Below are positions 21,201 through 30,020 of a DNA stretch of 64,000 nt, in pieces. How positions within the stretch are numbered: position 1 is the first letter of the stretch; each line of letters begins with the position of its first letter. A model generated the notes under the pieces. The model was not told the origin of the DNA. It made no database searches and saw only the letters and a program-made list of their open reading frames with translations. Source of the DNA: Dyadobacter subterraneus (GTDB lineage Bacteria; Bacteroidota; Bacteroidia; Cytophagales; Spirosomataceae); NCBI RefSeq assembly GCF_015221875.1, contig NZ_JACYGY010000001.1, forward strand, positions 5,930,501-5,994,500, given 5' to 3'. The translations under genes and the position numbers were made by a program.

Positions 21201-24200
21201 TCAAAGAGAGCAATCCTATCCAACCTGGTGAAAAAACAACCTTTGAAATCGGATCTTCAGCAAATCAGGTTTTTGTAATTAAGAGCTCCTCCTGGAAAGA
21301 AAAAGGCTCATACCCATATTCATTTTTTTCAATAAATAATGAAAAAAGAATATTTGAATTTTCAGTGACAGAAGCTGATCGCAGAAGTTATTCAGTTGAT
21401 TATTTATTTGTCAAACATAACAGGATTTACGCACATGACGAAGTTGTGAAGGTTCCCTGGCTCAATAAAGATCTCCAAATTGAATATCTCACATTTCGAG
21501 ATAAAACACTACCAGGAAGTAAGGAGAAATGGAAGATAAAAATCACTGGTTATAAAAAAGAGAAAGTAGCGGCAGAAATGCTCGCATCTATGTACGACAC
21601 TTCATTGGATCAATTTCATCCAAATCAGTGGATCAAACCCGACTTGTGGCGGGAAATATTAGATAATGACGCGTGGAATTCTTTTGATAATTTTTCGGAT
21701 GGAGCAGCAATTACCAATTTATCCGATTATTTGATTCCAAGCATGTCTTTGAACAAAATATATGATGAGTTTTTCTGGCAAAACTTTGGGCGGATAGTTT
21801 TTAAGGGAAACAAAGGAAAGACTATAAATCGAAATACACTGGCAGAAAAAGTACCTGGTGTAAACCTGGAATCGAGTTTAGCAGTTGTACAATTAGCTGA
21901 TGAACAACATGCTAAAATGGAAAGTCCCGTCATTCCAGACAAACCTGCTATTAAAAAAGAGATTACTAATAACATCCGTAAAAACTTCAGCGAAACCGCT
22001 TTTTTCTTCCCGGATTTATTAACAAATGAAAAGGGAGAAATTGAATTTTCATTTACCATGCCGGAAGCGTTAACACGCTGGAAATTTCAGGCGCTGGCGC
22101 ATACAAAAGAATTGGCTTTGGGATATAGTTCGAAGGAAATTATTACTCAGAAAGATCTGATGGTTCAACCAAATGCACCAAGATTTTTGCGGGAAGGTGA
22201 TAAAATCTCGTTCAGTTCAAAAGTTGTAAATCTTGCTGATAAGGAACTGAGCGGAACGGTTACCTTTCAATTGTTTGATACGGAAACGAATCAATCAGTG
22301 GATGAAATTTTCAAGAATACTTCATTTTCACAGTCATTTATTTTAAAAGGTAAAGAAAGTAAAACAATACAATTCCCGATTGAAGTACCTGAAAATTTCT
22401 CCAAAACATTGACCTGGCGGATCATCGCTAAATCCGGTTCTTATTCAGATGGCGAAGAAAACTTTTTGCCGGTTCTTAGCAACAGAATTCTGGTAACAGA
22501 AACGCTTCCGTTGTCAACCAAAGGAAATGGCAGTAAGAATTTTAAATTTGAAAAACTGATAAACTCAGGAAATTCCAAAACGTTATCCAACCTGTCACTT
22601 TCGGCTGAGTTTACAACAAATCCGGCCTGGTACGCAGTGCAGGCTTTACCGTATCTGGCAAAAAGTCGTTTTGATTGTGCCGAGCAAATTTGGAACAGAT
22701 ATTATGCCAATGCCTTGGCTGCAAATATTGTCCAAATGTCCCCACGAATATCGAAAATTTTCGAGACCTGGCGAACTCTGGATACAACTGCGCTGCATGG
22801 CAATCTGCAAAAAAATCAGGAATTGAAATCCATATTTTTAGAAGAAACGCCGTGGGTATTAGCTGCGAAAACAGAAAATCAGCAAAAGAAAAATATTGCT
22901 TTGTTATTCGATCTGAACAAGATCAGTAATGATTTACAATCCAATTTTGCAAAGCTCGAACAAATGCAAAATCCGAACGGTGCTTTTAGCTGGTTCAAAG
23001 GCGGACCGGATGACCGTTATATGACACAATATATTTTGTCGGGAATAGGCCATTTGAGAAAAATAAGCGGGAAAGGCAAAAGTATGGATGTAAAAATGGA
23101 AACGCTTATGCGTAAAGGAATTCAGTTTCTGGATCAAAAGATCAAAGAAGATTATGATTTTCTGGTAAAAGAGAAAACTGATTTAAACAAACTTTCGGCT
23201 GGTCCAAATGCTATTCAATATTTGTATATGCGTAGCTTTTTCCCTGAAATTGAAATACCAAAAACATCCCAAAAAGCCTGGAATTATTTTCATGACCGGG
23301 CAAAACTCAACTGGCTTTCACAATCCAAATATTTACAAGGACTTACAGCCCTGGCTCTTTTCAAAACCGGTGAAAAAGAAATTGCAAAAGCCATTTTAAA
23401 ATCGTTGAAAGAGACGGCGATTACTAATGAAGAAATGGGAATGTACTGGAAAAGTAATCAGCAAGGCTGGTGGTGGTACGAAGCGCCCGTTGAAAGACAA
23501 GCGTTATTGATTGAAGCATTTCAGGAAATAAATCAGGATTCAAAAACGGTAAATGATTTGAAAACCTGGCTGCTAAAAAACAAGCAAACCAATAACTGGG
23601 AAAGTACAAAAGCTACCGCAGAAGCCTGCTACGCCCTGCTTTTACAGGGAACTGATATTTTGAATCAGGAGTCTGTGATTACTTTAAACCTGGGAGAATT
23701 GAGTTTAAAATCGACCGATCAGAAACAGGAAGCGGGAACAGGATATTTCAAAACAATTGTTGACGGGACGAAAATCAAGCCTGAAATGGGAAATGTGAAA
23801 ATTGAGGTGAACACAAATTCATCATCCAATCTCCCTGCCTGGGGCGCTGTTTACTGGCAGTATTTTGAAAATGCAGATAAAGTAACTTCCGCAGAAACTT
23901 CACTGAAATTAGCTAAACAGCTTTTCATAGAAAGAAACTCCGATAAAGGTCCGGTGCTGTCTCTTGTTAAAGAAGGTGACAAACTTCATGTCGGCGATAA
24001 AATAAATGTCCGCATTGAGCTTCGCGCCGACCGTGACATGGAATATGTGCATATGAAAGATCTCCGCGCTGCTGCTTTTGAACCTGTAAATGTGCTGAGC
24101 GGTTATAAGTGGAAAGGAGGATTGGGCTATTATGAAAGTACACGGGACGCCAGTACAGATTTCTTTTTTGACCATTTAAGACAAGGCACTTATGTTTTTG

Positions 24201-24322
24201 AATACCCATTATTTGTGACACATGACGGAAATTTTGCCAATGGTATTACGAATATTGAATGTATGTATGCACCGGAATTTTCAGGGCATAGTGATGGAGT
24301 GAGGGTTGAGGTAGGACGGTAA
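18281..24322 (+). CDS. Alpha-2-macroglobulin family protein with thioester motif
   Basis: Very large (2013 aa) exported protease-trap-like protein. A signal peptide covers about residues 1-25 without a lipobox. About 370 residues of helical, Tyr/Gln-rich sequence precede the macroglobulin (MG) domains. The MG2 signature 'YRPGQMVYYKGIV' is at about residue 606. The A2M signature region 'PEALTRWKFQALAHT' is near 1260. The reactive thioester motif CxEQ is present as 'CAEQ' with Cys1466, followed by a helical thioester domain and a receptor-binding-like C-terminus. Bacterial relatives are thought to trap foreign proteases in the periplasm and often neighbour penicillin-binding protein 1C. No such gene lies here. 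Length exceeds E. coli YfhM (about 1650 aa) mainly by the N-terminal extension. Confidence 0.93.
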   Translation: MKLSTSPVLFSFIVILCFFSKTIRSQNLVKTYEVQWKNVANYTDKGLSQSALAEVKKIYQLAKKENQEAQIIKAVVYMIDLQSENRENAEIISIQELEKEINSNKEPAKSILTSLLAKKYYQYYQQIRWQLYNRTATQEFKKEDIATWTTEDFHQKISSLYLRSISQEKLLKQTALEGYNAIITKGNVRKLRPTLYDLLAQEALAYFSTDERNIKKPTYSFEINSASAYDPAADFIHRKFETKDTTSLEFYTLKLYQKLIAFHINDKTADALIDIDLQRLQYVKQKSVHPDSDELYFMSVRHLADQYQNTPAAAQAWYLTALWHYENGVGYQANQDTTNRLEKVKAIEICNKIIKQNSKTEGGVNALNLMQTIQRKSLQYTTENVNIPEKPFRMLVEYQNINRLYLRIIRSTEEMKIKISFGLSPENLHLFTTATSIRSWEQNLPDTKDYQEHSLEIKVDALPVGEYFILVADNPIFQNPKTLIGLRQLYISNITYAQNGDDLFLLNRDTGQPLSQAKVRIWQTRNDRNGLGYLKLKSDLFVADYNGYLKRKKLNDTQNPITELLEITHENDKLFMQKEAHTYYRYSEEETPMTRKTYLFTDRSIYRPGQMVYYKGIVTNSNASTSQPDIDTDIPVILKNTNWEEVEKTIVRVNDFGGFSGKFQLPTNTLNGAFSLYVDENSSVTIYVEDYKRPKFAIAFDSLKTTYKLNDSIRINGAAIAYAGNTIDAAKVSYRVVRNTSHLYNSYDKHMTLPSFPVDITHGEITTAQSGKFSIAFQATPDLKISKNIEPIFHFTIHANVTDSNGETRSEEITVSVGYKSIILKTDISDKIQTDTLKNFAIRTENMNGVFTESDVKIKMIRLMPENRLIRERLWKRPDLFVMSKAEFISLFPNDEYDNESDFENWPEQQVVFEKTKRLSPDKGFNVSETKFDAGFYKLEITAIHLGEEIKDIKFVEIIDPKSGKTNRPEYLTIKESNPIQPGEKTTFEIGSSANQVFVIKSSSWKEKGSYPYSFFSINNEKRIFEFSVTEADRRSYSVDYLFVKHNRIYAHDEVVKVPWLNKDLQIEYLTFRDKTLPGSKEKWKIKITGYKKEKVAAEMLASMYDTSLDQFHPNQWIKPDLWREILDNDAWNSFDNFSDGAAITNLSDYLIPSMSLNKIYDEFFWQNFGRIVFKGNKGKTINRNTLAEKVPGVNLESSLAVVQLADEQHAKMESPVIPDKPAIKKEITNNIRKNFSETAFFFPDLLTNEKGEIEFSFTMPEALTRWKFQALAHTKELALGYSSKEIITQKDLMVQPNAPRFLREGDKISFSSKVVNLADKELSGTVTFQLFDTETNQSVDEIFKNTSFSQSFILKGKESKTIQFPIEVPENFSKTLTWRIIAKSGSYSDGEENFLPVLSNRILVTETLPLSTKGNGSKNFKFEKLINSGNSKTLSNLSLSAEFTTNPAWYAVQALPYLAKSRFDCAEQIWNRYYANALAANIVQMSPRISKIFETWRTLDTTALHGNLQKNQELKSIFLEETPWVLAAKTENQQKKNIALLFDLNKISNDLQSNFAKLEQMQNPNGAFSWFKGGPDDRYMTQYILSGIGHLRKISGKGKSMDVKMETLMRKGIQFLDQKIKEDYDFLVKEKTDLNKLSAGPNAIQYLYMRSFFPEIEIPKTSQKAWNYFHDRAKLNWLSQSKYLQGLTALALFKTGEKEIAKAILKSLKETAITNEEMGMYWKSNQQGWWWYEAPVERQALLIEAFQEINQDSKTVNDLKTWLLKNKQTNNWESTKATAEACYALLLQGTDILNQESVITLNLGELSLKSTDQKQEAGTGYFKTIVDGTKIKPEMGNVKIEVNTNSSSNLPAWGAVYWQYFENADKVTSAETSLKLAKQLFIERNSDKGPVLSLVKEGDKLHVGDKINVRIELRADRDMEYVHMKDLRAAAFEPVNVLSGYKWKGGLGYYESTRDASTDFFFDHLRQGTYVFEYPLFVTHDGNFANGITNIECMYAPEFSGHSDGVRVEVGR

Positions 24323-24377
24323 TTTGCAATGCATCAATCCATAGTTAAAACATGATACCAAATTGTTATCTTTACTT

Positions 24378-25160
24378 GTGGACAAAATCGGATATATAGA
24401 AATAAGAATTACAGGATCAAAGGGAAATCTTGACCTTTCCCCTGACAATTACGACATTCGGGAGATCATCTCAATCCTCGAAAATGTCGAAAGTTTGTTA
24501 TATCCCGGAGAAAAAAAGGACAGACCCACAATCAGTTATAGGATTGAAGAAGGTTCCGTAAGACATATTTTCAAAACATCTATCCAATATATTATTGGTT
24601 TTAATGCTGTTGTAGGTCAGATCAATCAAATTCAAAATATTGATTTTCTCGATCTTTCAACTGCAACGGCTTTTGAAAACATACAGAATATTGCTGCCAA
24701 ACGAGATTATTCTTTCACAATAAAAACATCTGTCGATAAATCTAATTCTGTTAAAATCGACCGAACTACTAAATATTATAGAACTGAGGCAGTTTGGGCG
24801 GATGCGGAATTTTACTTTTATGGAAAAGTGACTAACGCGGGAGGAAAGGAGAAAGCAAATATCCATGTTTCAACAGAGGATCTGGGAGTCATTAGAATAC
24901 AAACTCCGATAAGTTTTTTGGAGAATTATGACGACAACCTGCTTTATAAAAGTTTTGGCGTAAGAGCAACGGGAAAACAGCATTCAGAAACGGGAGAAAT
25001 CGATACATCCAGTCTTAAATTTGTTGAAATGGTAGATTATCATCCAAAATACGATGAGCAATATTTAAATAACCTGATTGATAAAGCGTCAGGTAATTGG
25101 TCAGAAATCTCAGACAAGGAATCTTGGCTAAAAGAAATCAGAGGTAGCTATGAAGATTAA
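24378..25160 (+). CDS. Unknown protein paired with a PIN nuclease (putative antitoxin)
   Basis: Not recognised. The likely start is GTG at 24378 (a TTG five codons earlier is possible), giving 261 aa. There is no signal peptide or membrane segment. The N-terminal half is mixed alpha/beta and the middle is beta-rich, with 'AVWADAEFYFYGKVTNAGG'. The C-terminus is charged and Trp-containing ('NWSEISDKESWLKEIRG'), a style seen at antitoxin C-termini that wrap a PIN toxin. Its last 11 nt overlap the PIN gene, which implies coupled translation. It is far larger than usual VapB-type antitoxins (70-100 aa). The antitoxin role is inferred only from arrangement and the tail. Confidence 0.6.
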   Translation: MDKIGYIEIRITGSKGNLDLSPDNYDIREIISILENVESLLYPGEKKDRPTISYRIEEGSVRHIFKTSIQYIIGFNAVVGQINQIQNIDFLDLSTATAFENIQNIAAKRDYSFTIKTSVDKSNSVKIDRTTKYYRTEAVWADAEFYFYGKVTNAGGKEKANIHVSTEDLGVIRIQTPISFLENYDDNLLYKSFGVRATGKQHSETGEIDTSSLKFVEMVDYHPKYDEQYLNNLIDKASGNWSEISDKESWLKEIRGSYED

Positions 25161-25632
25161 AGAAAGCGTATTTTGTGATACCAGTTTTTTTATTCGTCTT
25201 TTGGATAAAACAGATCCGTTGCATGCGAATGCCAGGGGTTACTTCAGGTATTTCACAGAAAACGGATATCCGCTGATGATAAGTACAATTGCAATTGCTG
25301 AGTACTGTGTCCGTGGAAAAATTACTGATCTTCCGCTAAGAAACTTGCAAATTTTACCCTTCAATCTGGATCACGCACTAAGAACAAGTGAATTTGCACG
25401 AGTAATTTTCGAAAATAAAAGTGCTCTGGATTTAAAACAACGGAAAATCATTCCAAATGATACAAAGCTTTTCGCACAAGCCGATACAGAAAAAAGTGTA
25501 CTCCATTATCTTTCATCGGATACCGAAAGCTCCAAAATCTATAATCTTCTTAGAAAAGAATCAGATCCCAAATTCGAATTCATTAATTTAAATACGCCTT
25601 ATCATCAACAATTTGGTATACTTGATCTATAA
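25150..25632 (+). CDS. PIN-domain nuclease (toxin-like)
   Basis: 160 aa protein with a PIN ribonuclease pattern: first Asp at residue 10 ('VFCDTSFFIRLLD'), Glu51 after a beta strand ('STIAIAEY'), Asp104 at the head of a helix ('PNDTKLFAQAD') and a fourth acidic position near Asp124 ('LSSDTES'). This is the order of the four-acid PIN site. PIN toxins cut RNA, often tRNA or rRNA. The gene begins inside the end of the preceding gene (11-nt overlap) and ends 2 bp before a convergent gene. Unlike the PIN gene at 13.4 kb it is uninterrupted. Confidence 0.8.
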   Translation: MKIKESVFCDTSFFIRLLDKTDPLHANARGYFRYFTENGYPLMISTIAIAEYCVRGKITDLPLRNLQILPFNLDHALRTSEFARVIFENKSALDLKQRKIIPNDTKLFAQADTEKSVLHYLSSDTESSKIYNLLRKESDPKFEFINLNTPYHQQFGILDL

Positions 25633-25634
25633 AA

Positions 25635-26852
25635 TCATATAGAGAAGGCCTTCTGAATCTTCAAAACCGCATCCACAAACCTATCCATATCTTTTCGCTC
25701 ACCTAACATTCCGTTTTGTAAAATCCACACAGCGTCCGTATTGCAGGCCGCCTCAGCAACCGGACAAATTACCTTGCTGTAATCCACTGTCCCAGGAATG
25801 GCATAACACATGAAATTTTTGTTTTGAAAAAGCGGCTGTTTGTATAGCGGATGTGGATATCCTTTGAAACACGGAACGCCTTCCGCCGCCAGTATTTCTA
25901 CAAATTTATCTTTCGGTATGTTGCCAAATTTAGACGCATCATATTTGAAAATATAAATATGATAACAATGCATCGTGATTTCTTCACTTCTCACCAAGGG
26001 CAATATCCCCTCAATGTTTTCAAAAAGTTCAGTAAGATAAAGCCCGTTCTGATTCCTTTTTTCTGTCTGGCTTTGTAGTCTTTTTAATTGCTGGGAAAGC
26101 AAAACGGCCTGCATTTGGGTAATCCGGTAATTGCAGCCAGGATTATAATGATCATACCATTGCCCGCCTTCAGTACGCCCGACATTTCGCAGAGAATTCA
26201 TCATCGCGTACAATTCATCATCATTAGTAACTACAATTCCTCCTTCGCCGGCCGTGAGATTTTTGGATGATTGAAAACTGAAACTGCCAACATCACCTAT
26301 CGAACCTAATTTTTTCCCTTTATATTCTGCACCATGGCCATGGGCTGCGTCTTCGATCACTCGTAAATTATGTCGCTTAGCAATATCCAGAATAGCGTCC
26401 ATATCGCAGGAAAGTCCACCAAAATGAACAGGAATTATTGCTTTGGTACGTGCAGTAATGGCAGCTTCAATTTTAGTGTGATCAAGATTGTAAGTGTCAG
26501 GATGGATATCAACAAAAACCGGAACACAATTACATTCAATAACCGTAGATGCGGTGGCAATAAACGTATAGGGTGATACGATCACTTCATCTCCCGGTTT
26601 TACACCGCAGGCAATCAAAGCCAACCGAAGCGAAACAGAACCATTCACACAACTCACCGCATATTTACTTCCGCAGAAAGCCGCAAATTCTTTTTCAAAC
26701 TTTTCAACTTCATCACCACAATCCGGATTTCCCCACTTTCCGCTGGCTATAACTTCTGATACGGCCTGTACTTCTTTTTCATCAAAAATTGGCCACGGAA
26801 AGTTACGTTTTACAGATTTCTCTCCCCCATCAATTGCTAATAATTGGCTCAT
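25635..26852 (-). CDS. DegT/DnrJ/EryC1/StrS-family aminotransferase
   Basis: PLP-dependent enzyme of the sugar aminotransferase family (405 aa). The cofactor lysine is Lys197 in 'FSFQSSKNLTAGEGG', and the PLP-pairing Asp168 is in 'VIEDAAHGHGA'. 'SPYTFIATASTV' and 'PVHFGGLSCDMDAI' are also typical. Members make amino sugars for surface polysaccharides or antibiotics, and some have lost transamination. No nucleotide-sugar or polysaccharide genes flank it, so the substrate cannot be told. It is divergent from the membrane protein gene at 27011. Confidence 0.88.
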   Translation of the reverse strand: MSQLLAIDGGEKSVKRNFPWPIFDEKEVQAVSEVIASGKWGNPDCGDEVEKFEKEFAAFCGSKYAVSCVNGSVSLRLALIACGVKPGDEVIVSPYTFIATASTVIECNCVPVFVDIHPDTYNLDHTKIEAAITARTKAIIPVHFGGLSCDMDAILDIAKRHNLRVIEDAAHGHGAEYKGKKLGSIGDVGSFSFQSSKNLTAGEGGIVVTNDDELYAMMNSLRNVGRTEGGQWYDHYNPGCNYRITQMQAVLLSQQLKRLQSQTEKRNQNGLYLTELFENIEGILPLVRSEEITMHCYHIYIFKYDASKFGNIPKDKFVEILAAEGVPCFKGYPHPLYKQPLFQNKNFMCYAIPGTVDYSKVICPVAEAACNTDAVWILQNGMLGERKDMDRFVDAVLKIQKAFSI

Positions 26853-27010
26853 TCCCGATTTGTTATAATGTCTAAAATATCATGTCTCCATCACATACTT
26901 GTGAAAATGTAATTAAGACTATTAAATCCAAAATCGCAATGAAAGAAATATAGCCTGTTTTTGATATTATACAGTAATATTTCTATAACCCTAAACCTGT
27001 CATTTCATCC

Positions 27011-28297
27011 ATGAAAAATCAAAAGCTCTTCCCTGCTATCCTCAATGCTGCCATGTCATTAGCCACCGCCTGGGCCATACGTGGCCAGTTTGGACATGAG
27101 CAGGGAGCGGCATGGGCAGGAAGTTTTGGCGCCATAAGCATCGTTTTACTGGCCAAAAGACAAGATTGGTATGCCAAAATATTCCAGCTGGCACTCGCAT
27201 CCGCCGCTGGCTGGGGCGTTGCCGGAATAGCAAGCTACGGGCTGGTTGTTGGTTATGGGCGAAGTACAGAATTTGGCAATGCCTATTACGGTCTGCTTAT
27301 GCTTTTTATTATCGGCGGATTATTTGGTTTACTGGGAGGCGGGCTCTTTGGAATCGCGCTTGGAGACAGTAACGAAAAACCTGTAAAATGGTACAATCTG
27401 ATCGTTGAAATGACTATTGGCGGAATCATTTTTTACTATCTCCTGATAGAAGAATTTGAGTGGCTTATGACTCCTCCACGCGGCGAATACTGGGCAACAT
27501 GCCTGGGGATGACGATAGCCATGTTTTGGTATATGATCCGTCAAAAACAATATGCCGCCACTCGGGTAGCGATTTTTGCAGGATTTGGAGGCGGTTTTGG
27601 CTTTGCTTTTGGCAATTTTTTACAAATTATGGGTCACGTTTCAGAGATTAAATTCAACTTTTGGAATGTGATGGAATATTCAATCGGATTTTTCGGTGGC
27701 TTAGGTATAGCATATGGCACTTTTACGTCAGAATGGCCCGTTACCGCATTCAAAACCAACCGGAATAAACTTATAGCTCCGCTTCTCATTTTAACATTAA
27801 TAATTCCATTCTTCGTTTGGGATCAATCTTTTGAAACCAAACGGCTTGTTGAAACCATTCAAAGTTTTAAACCTCTGGCAGATGCCGCTGGAATTACTAA
27901 ATCCGTTCAATGGGTAGCTTTGCTTTTGATATTGCTAACTTCTGGCTACTGGTTTTACATTTTTTACTTCAAAAACAAAGAAGAAACAATTACTATTAAC
28001 TACCACGACGCCAACCGCTTTTTTCTTGCACATCTCGGATTGTATACCATTTACAGCATTTTAATCACCGGTGCATTCATGAGTCTGTACAGGATTGAGC
28101 AATATCTCTACATCGTCAACGTGCTGATTATCGGTTTATTCATTGGAAAATTCCAGCCTGATTTCACCAACAGAGGGTTGAATTTTAGTCGCTGGGCCAT
28201 TAATTTGATTTTTGCATTAGCTTTTATTGCGTTGATTGTAGTCGTTGCCATCAGTTCTCACGGAGAATTGAACGGCGCCCATAACCGGTTTGAATGA
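27011..28297 (+). CDS. Unknown polytopic membrane protein
   Basis: Not recognised. The 428 aa protein has about ten or more hydrophobic segments across its length and many glycines in them ('GGLFGLLGGGLFGIALGD', 'FGGGFGFAFGNF'). An early conserved-looking stretch 'WAIRGQFGHEQGAAWAG' contains charged residues in a hydrophobic context, which could mark a functional site. There is no cleavable signal. It is divergent from the DegT aminotransferase. It may be a transporter or membrane enzyme but the sequence alone does not decide. Confidence 0.75.
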   Translation: MKNQKLFPAILNAAMSLATAWAIRGQFGHEQGAAWAGSFGAISIVLLAKRQDWYAKIFQLALASAAGWGVAGIASYGLVVGYGRSTEFGNAYYGLLMLFIIGGLFGLLGGGLFGIALGDSNEKPVKWYNLIVEMTIGGIIFYYLLIEEFEWLMTPPRGEYWATCLGMTIAMFWYMIRQKQYAATRVAIFAGFGGGFGFAFGNFLQIMGHVSEIKFNFWNVMEYSIGFFGGLGIAYGTFTSEWPVTAFKTNRNKLIAPLLILTLIIPFFVWDQSFETKRLVETIQSFKPLADAAGITKSVQWVALLLILLTSGYWFYIFYFKNKEETITINYHDANRFFLAHLGLYTIYSILITGAFMSLYRIEQYLYIVNVLIIGLFIGKFQPDFTNRGLNFSRWAINLIFALAFIALIVVVAISSHGELNGAHNRFE

Positions 28298-28323
28298 AAG
28301 ATTGCAAACCAGACATTTCGTTA

Positions 28324-28382
28324 TTTGATCTGATATTTTGATTATGTATATTCCTGAAAGCATAATGAGATATCAGATCAAA
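28324..28382. promoter_or_regulatory. Nested inverted repeat abutting the acetyltransferase start codon
   Basis: Outer arms 28324-28336 and 28370-28382 are perfect 13-bp complements. Inner arms 28341-28346 and 28361-28366 add six more pairs after a small internal loop, around a 14-nt apical loop. The right arm ends one base before the ATG at 28384. It could be an operator or a 5' RNA hairpin that occludes the start region. Confidence 0.55.
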
Positions 28383-28383
28383 A

Positions 28384-28914
28384 ATGGACATTACAAAAAT
28401 TACTTTGGTCAAGATCACTTCTTCTGATCTTGAAGAATTACAAAAACTGGGTAAACAAACTTTTCTTGAAACTTTTGCACCGGTCAACACAGAAGAAAAT
28501 ATTCAGGATTATCTCCAAACCGGTTTCACGGATGAGAAACTTCTTAAAGAAATTACAAATCCCGGTTCGCATTTTTACTTCGCCAAACTGAACGATAAAT
28601 CAATCGGTTATCTCAAACTAAATTTCGGAAATGCACAAACCGAATTGCAGGACAGCGATGCAATGGAAATAGAAAGAATTTACGTTTTACAGGAATTTCA
28701 TGGTCAAAAAGCCGGACAATTTCTTTTCAGCGAAGCATTGAAAATTGCCCATGAACACCATCTTAAATACATATGGCTTGGCGTTTGGGAGAAAAATGAG
28801 AAGGCTATAAAATTTTATGAAAAGAACGGTTTTATTCCATTTGACAAACACAGCTTTGTACTCGGCACCGACATTCAAACGGATGTCATGATGAAACTGC
28901 CTCTCAATAAATAA
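28384..28914 (+). CDS. GNAT N-acetyltransferase, PaiA-like
   Basis: 176 aa acetyl-CoA-dependent acetyltransferase. The GNAT core is visible: 'EIERIYVLQEFHGQKAGQFL' forms the acetyl-CoA pyrophosphate loop (R/QxxGxG/A type), and 'LGVWEKNEKAIKFYEKNGF' follows with the conserved Tyr. The tail 'HSFVLGTDIQTDVMM' resembles PaiA spermidine/spermine acetyltransferases. The substrate is therefore plausibly a polyamine or small amine. An unusual inverted repeat lies immediately before its start. Confidence 0.85.
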   Translation: MDITKITLVKITSSDLEELQKLGKQTFLETFAPVNTEENIQDYLQTGFTDEKLLKEITNPGSHFYFAKLNDKSIGYLKLNFGNAQTELQDSDAMEIERIYVLQEFHGQKAGQFLFSEALKIAHEHHLKYIWLGVWEKNEKAIKFYEKNGFIPFDKHSFVLGTDIQTDVMMKLPLNK

Positions 28915-28998
28915 TTTGACTGAAATTATATTTCTAATCCAACGATTTATATAATTTTAATGTCTACTCAATGTTATCTAATATTATCCTCCAACGTT

Positions 28999-29445
28999 AT
29001 GAAAAATTTATCCTTTTTTATTCTATTTGCTTTACTATCAGGCTGTACGCACGAAGCAATTACAGACCTGCCCGACGAAACTGAAACTGACGGCAAAACG
29101 ATTAGTTTCAACGGCTTCACCTTAAAAGCACCTTCAAATTGGTACGGATTCAAACTCCAGGGAATCGACTCACAGGTGGGAGGCGTTACGAATGCGGTTG
29201 ACACATTGTATTTTGATTTTGGCTGGTACTCCTACGATTTCTCCGATCTTCAACCATCTTTATATACAAAAACTAAGGTTAAAGTAAACGGTAAAGAAGC
29301 ACTGATTGTCAAACCAATTCAACCTGGCCAGGGACTCATAGGAATTTACATTAAACTTGAAGGAGAGGATAGGTTTAATTTATACGGCGTAAGCAAAAAT
29401 GAAGATGAGGTCCTGCGTATCTGCAAGTCGGTCAATTTTTTATAG
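28999..29445 (+). CDS. Small lipoprotein of unknown function
   Basis: The ATG at 28999 is chosen because it gives a clean lipoprotein signal 'MKNLSFFILFALLSGC', with Cys16 for lipidation. An ATG 13 codons upstream would add an unlikely polar extension. The mature part (about 130 aa) contains 'GFTLKAPSNWYGFKLQGID' and looks beta-rich. I do not recognise the family. It is flanked by two acetyltransferase genes on the same strand. Confidence 0.75.
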   Translation: MKNLSFFILFALLSGCTHEAITDLPDETETDGKTISFNGFTLKAPSNWYGFKLQGIDSQVGGVTNAVDTLYFDFGWYSYDFSDLQPSLYTKTKVKVNGKEALIVKPIQPGQGLIGIYIKLEGEDRFNLYGVSKNEDEVLRICKSVNFL

Positions 29446-29521
29446 ATGAATGATGGAGAGATCGGTTCTCTATATATGCCTCTATGTTTTCAAATGCTGT
29501 ATTTAAAATTGACCAGAAAAC

Positions 29522-29962
29522 ATGATTTTCAGAGAAGCCAGAATAGATGACATTCCGCAAATCCAGGTCGTCAGACATGCTGTGAAAGAAAATATTTTGT
29601 CCGATCCGAGTCTTGTCACGGACCAGGATTGCATAGAATATTTAACGGTAAGAGGGAAAGGATGGGTTTGTGAAATTGACAATCAAATCATTGGATTTTC
29701 CATCGCTGATTTGAAAGACAATAACATCTGGGCCCTTTTTTTGAAACCCGAATTTGAAAAACGAGGAATCGGAAGACAGCTTCATGACCAGATGCTAAAC
29801 TGGTATTTTTCGAAAAAAACCGAAACCGTTTGGCTCAGTACTACTCCCGGAACCAAGGCTGATCAATTTTATAGAAGATGCGGCTGGACAGAAACTGGCA
29901 ACTATGGAACAAGCCAGATCAGGTTTGAAATGACTTTTGAAAAATGGTCAGATTCCCGGTGA
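29522..29962 (+). CDS. GNAT N-acetyltransferase
   Basis: 146 aa single-domain acetyltransferase. It has the strand pair 'GWVCEIDNQIIGFSIAD', then 'IWALFLKPEFEKRGIGRQLH' with the RxxGxG acetyl-CoA loop, and 'FYRRCGWTETG' near the end. It is not closely similar to the PaiA-like gene 1.1 kb upstream. The substrate is unknown. Confidence 0.88.
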   Translation: MIFREARIDDIPQIQVVRHAVKENILSDPSLVTDQDCIEYLTVRGKGWVCEIDNQIIGFSIADLKDNNIWALFLKPEFEKRGIGRQLHDQMLNWYFSKKTETVWLSTTPGTKADQFYRRCGWTETGNYGTSQIRFEMTFEKWSDSR

Positions 29963-30020
29963 TGAGTAAACCGTTTCTGTTTTAAACTCATAATAAATTT
30001 TACCGCTCACCTCTCAGATA

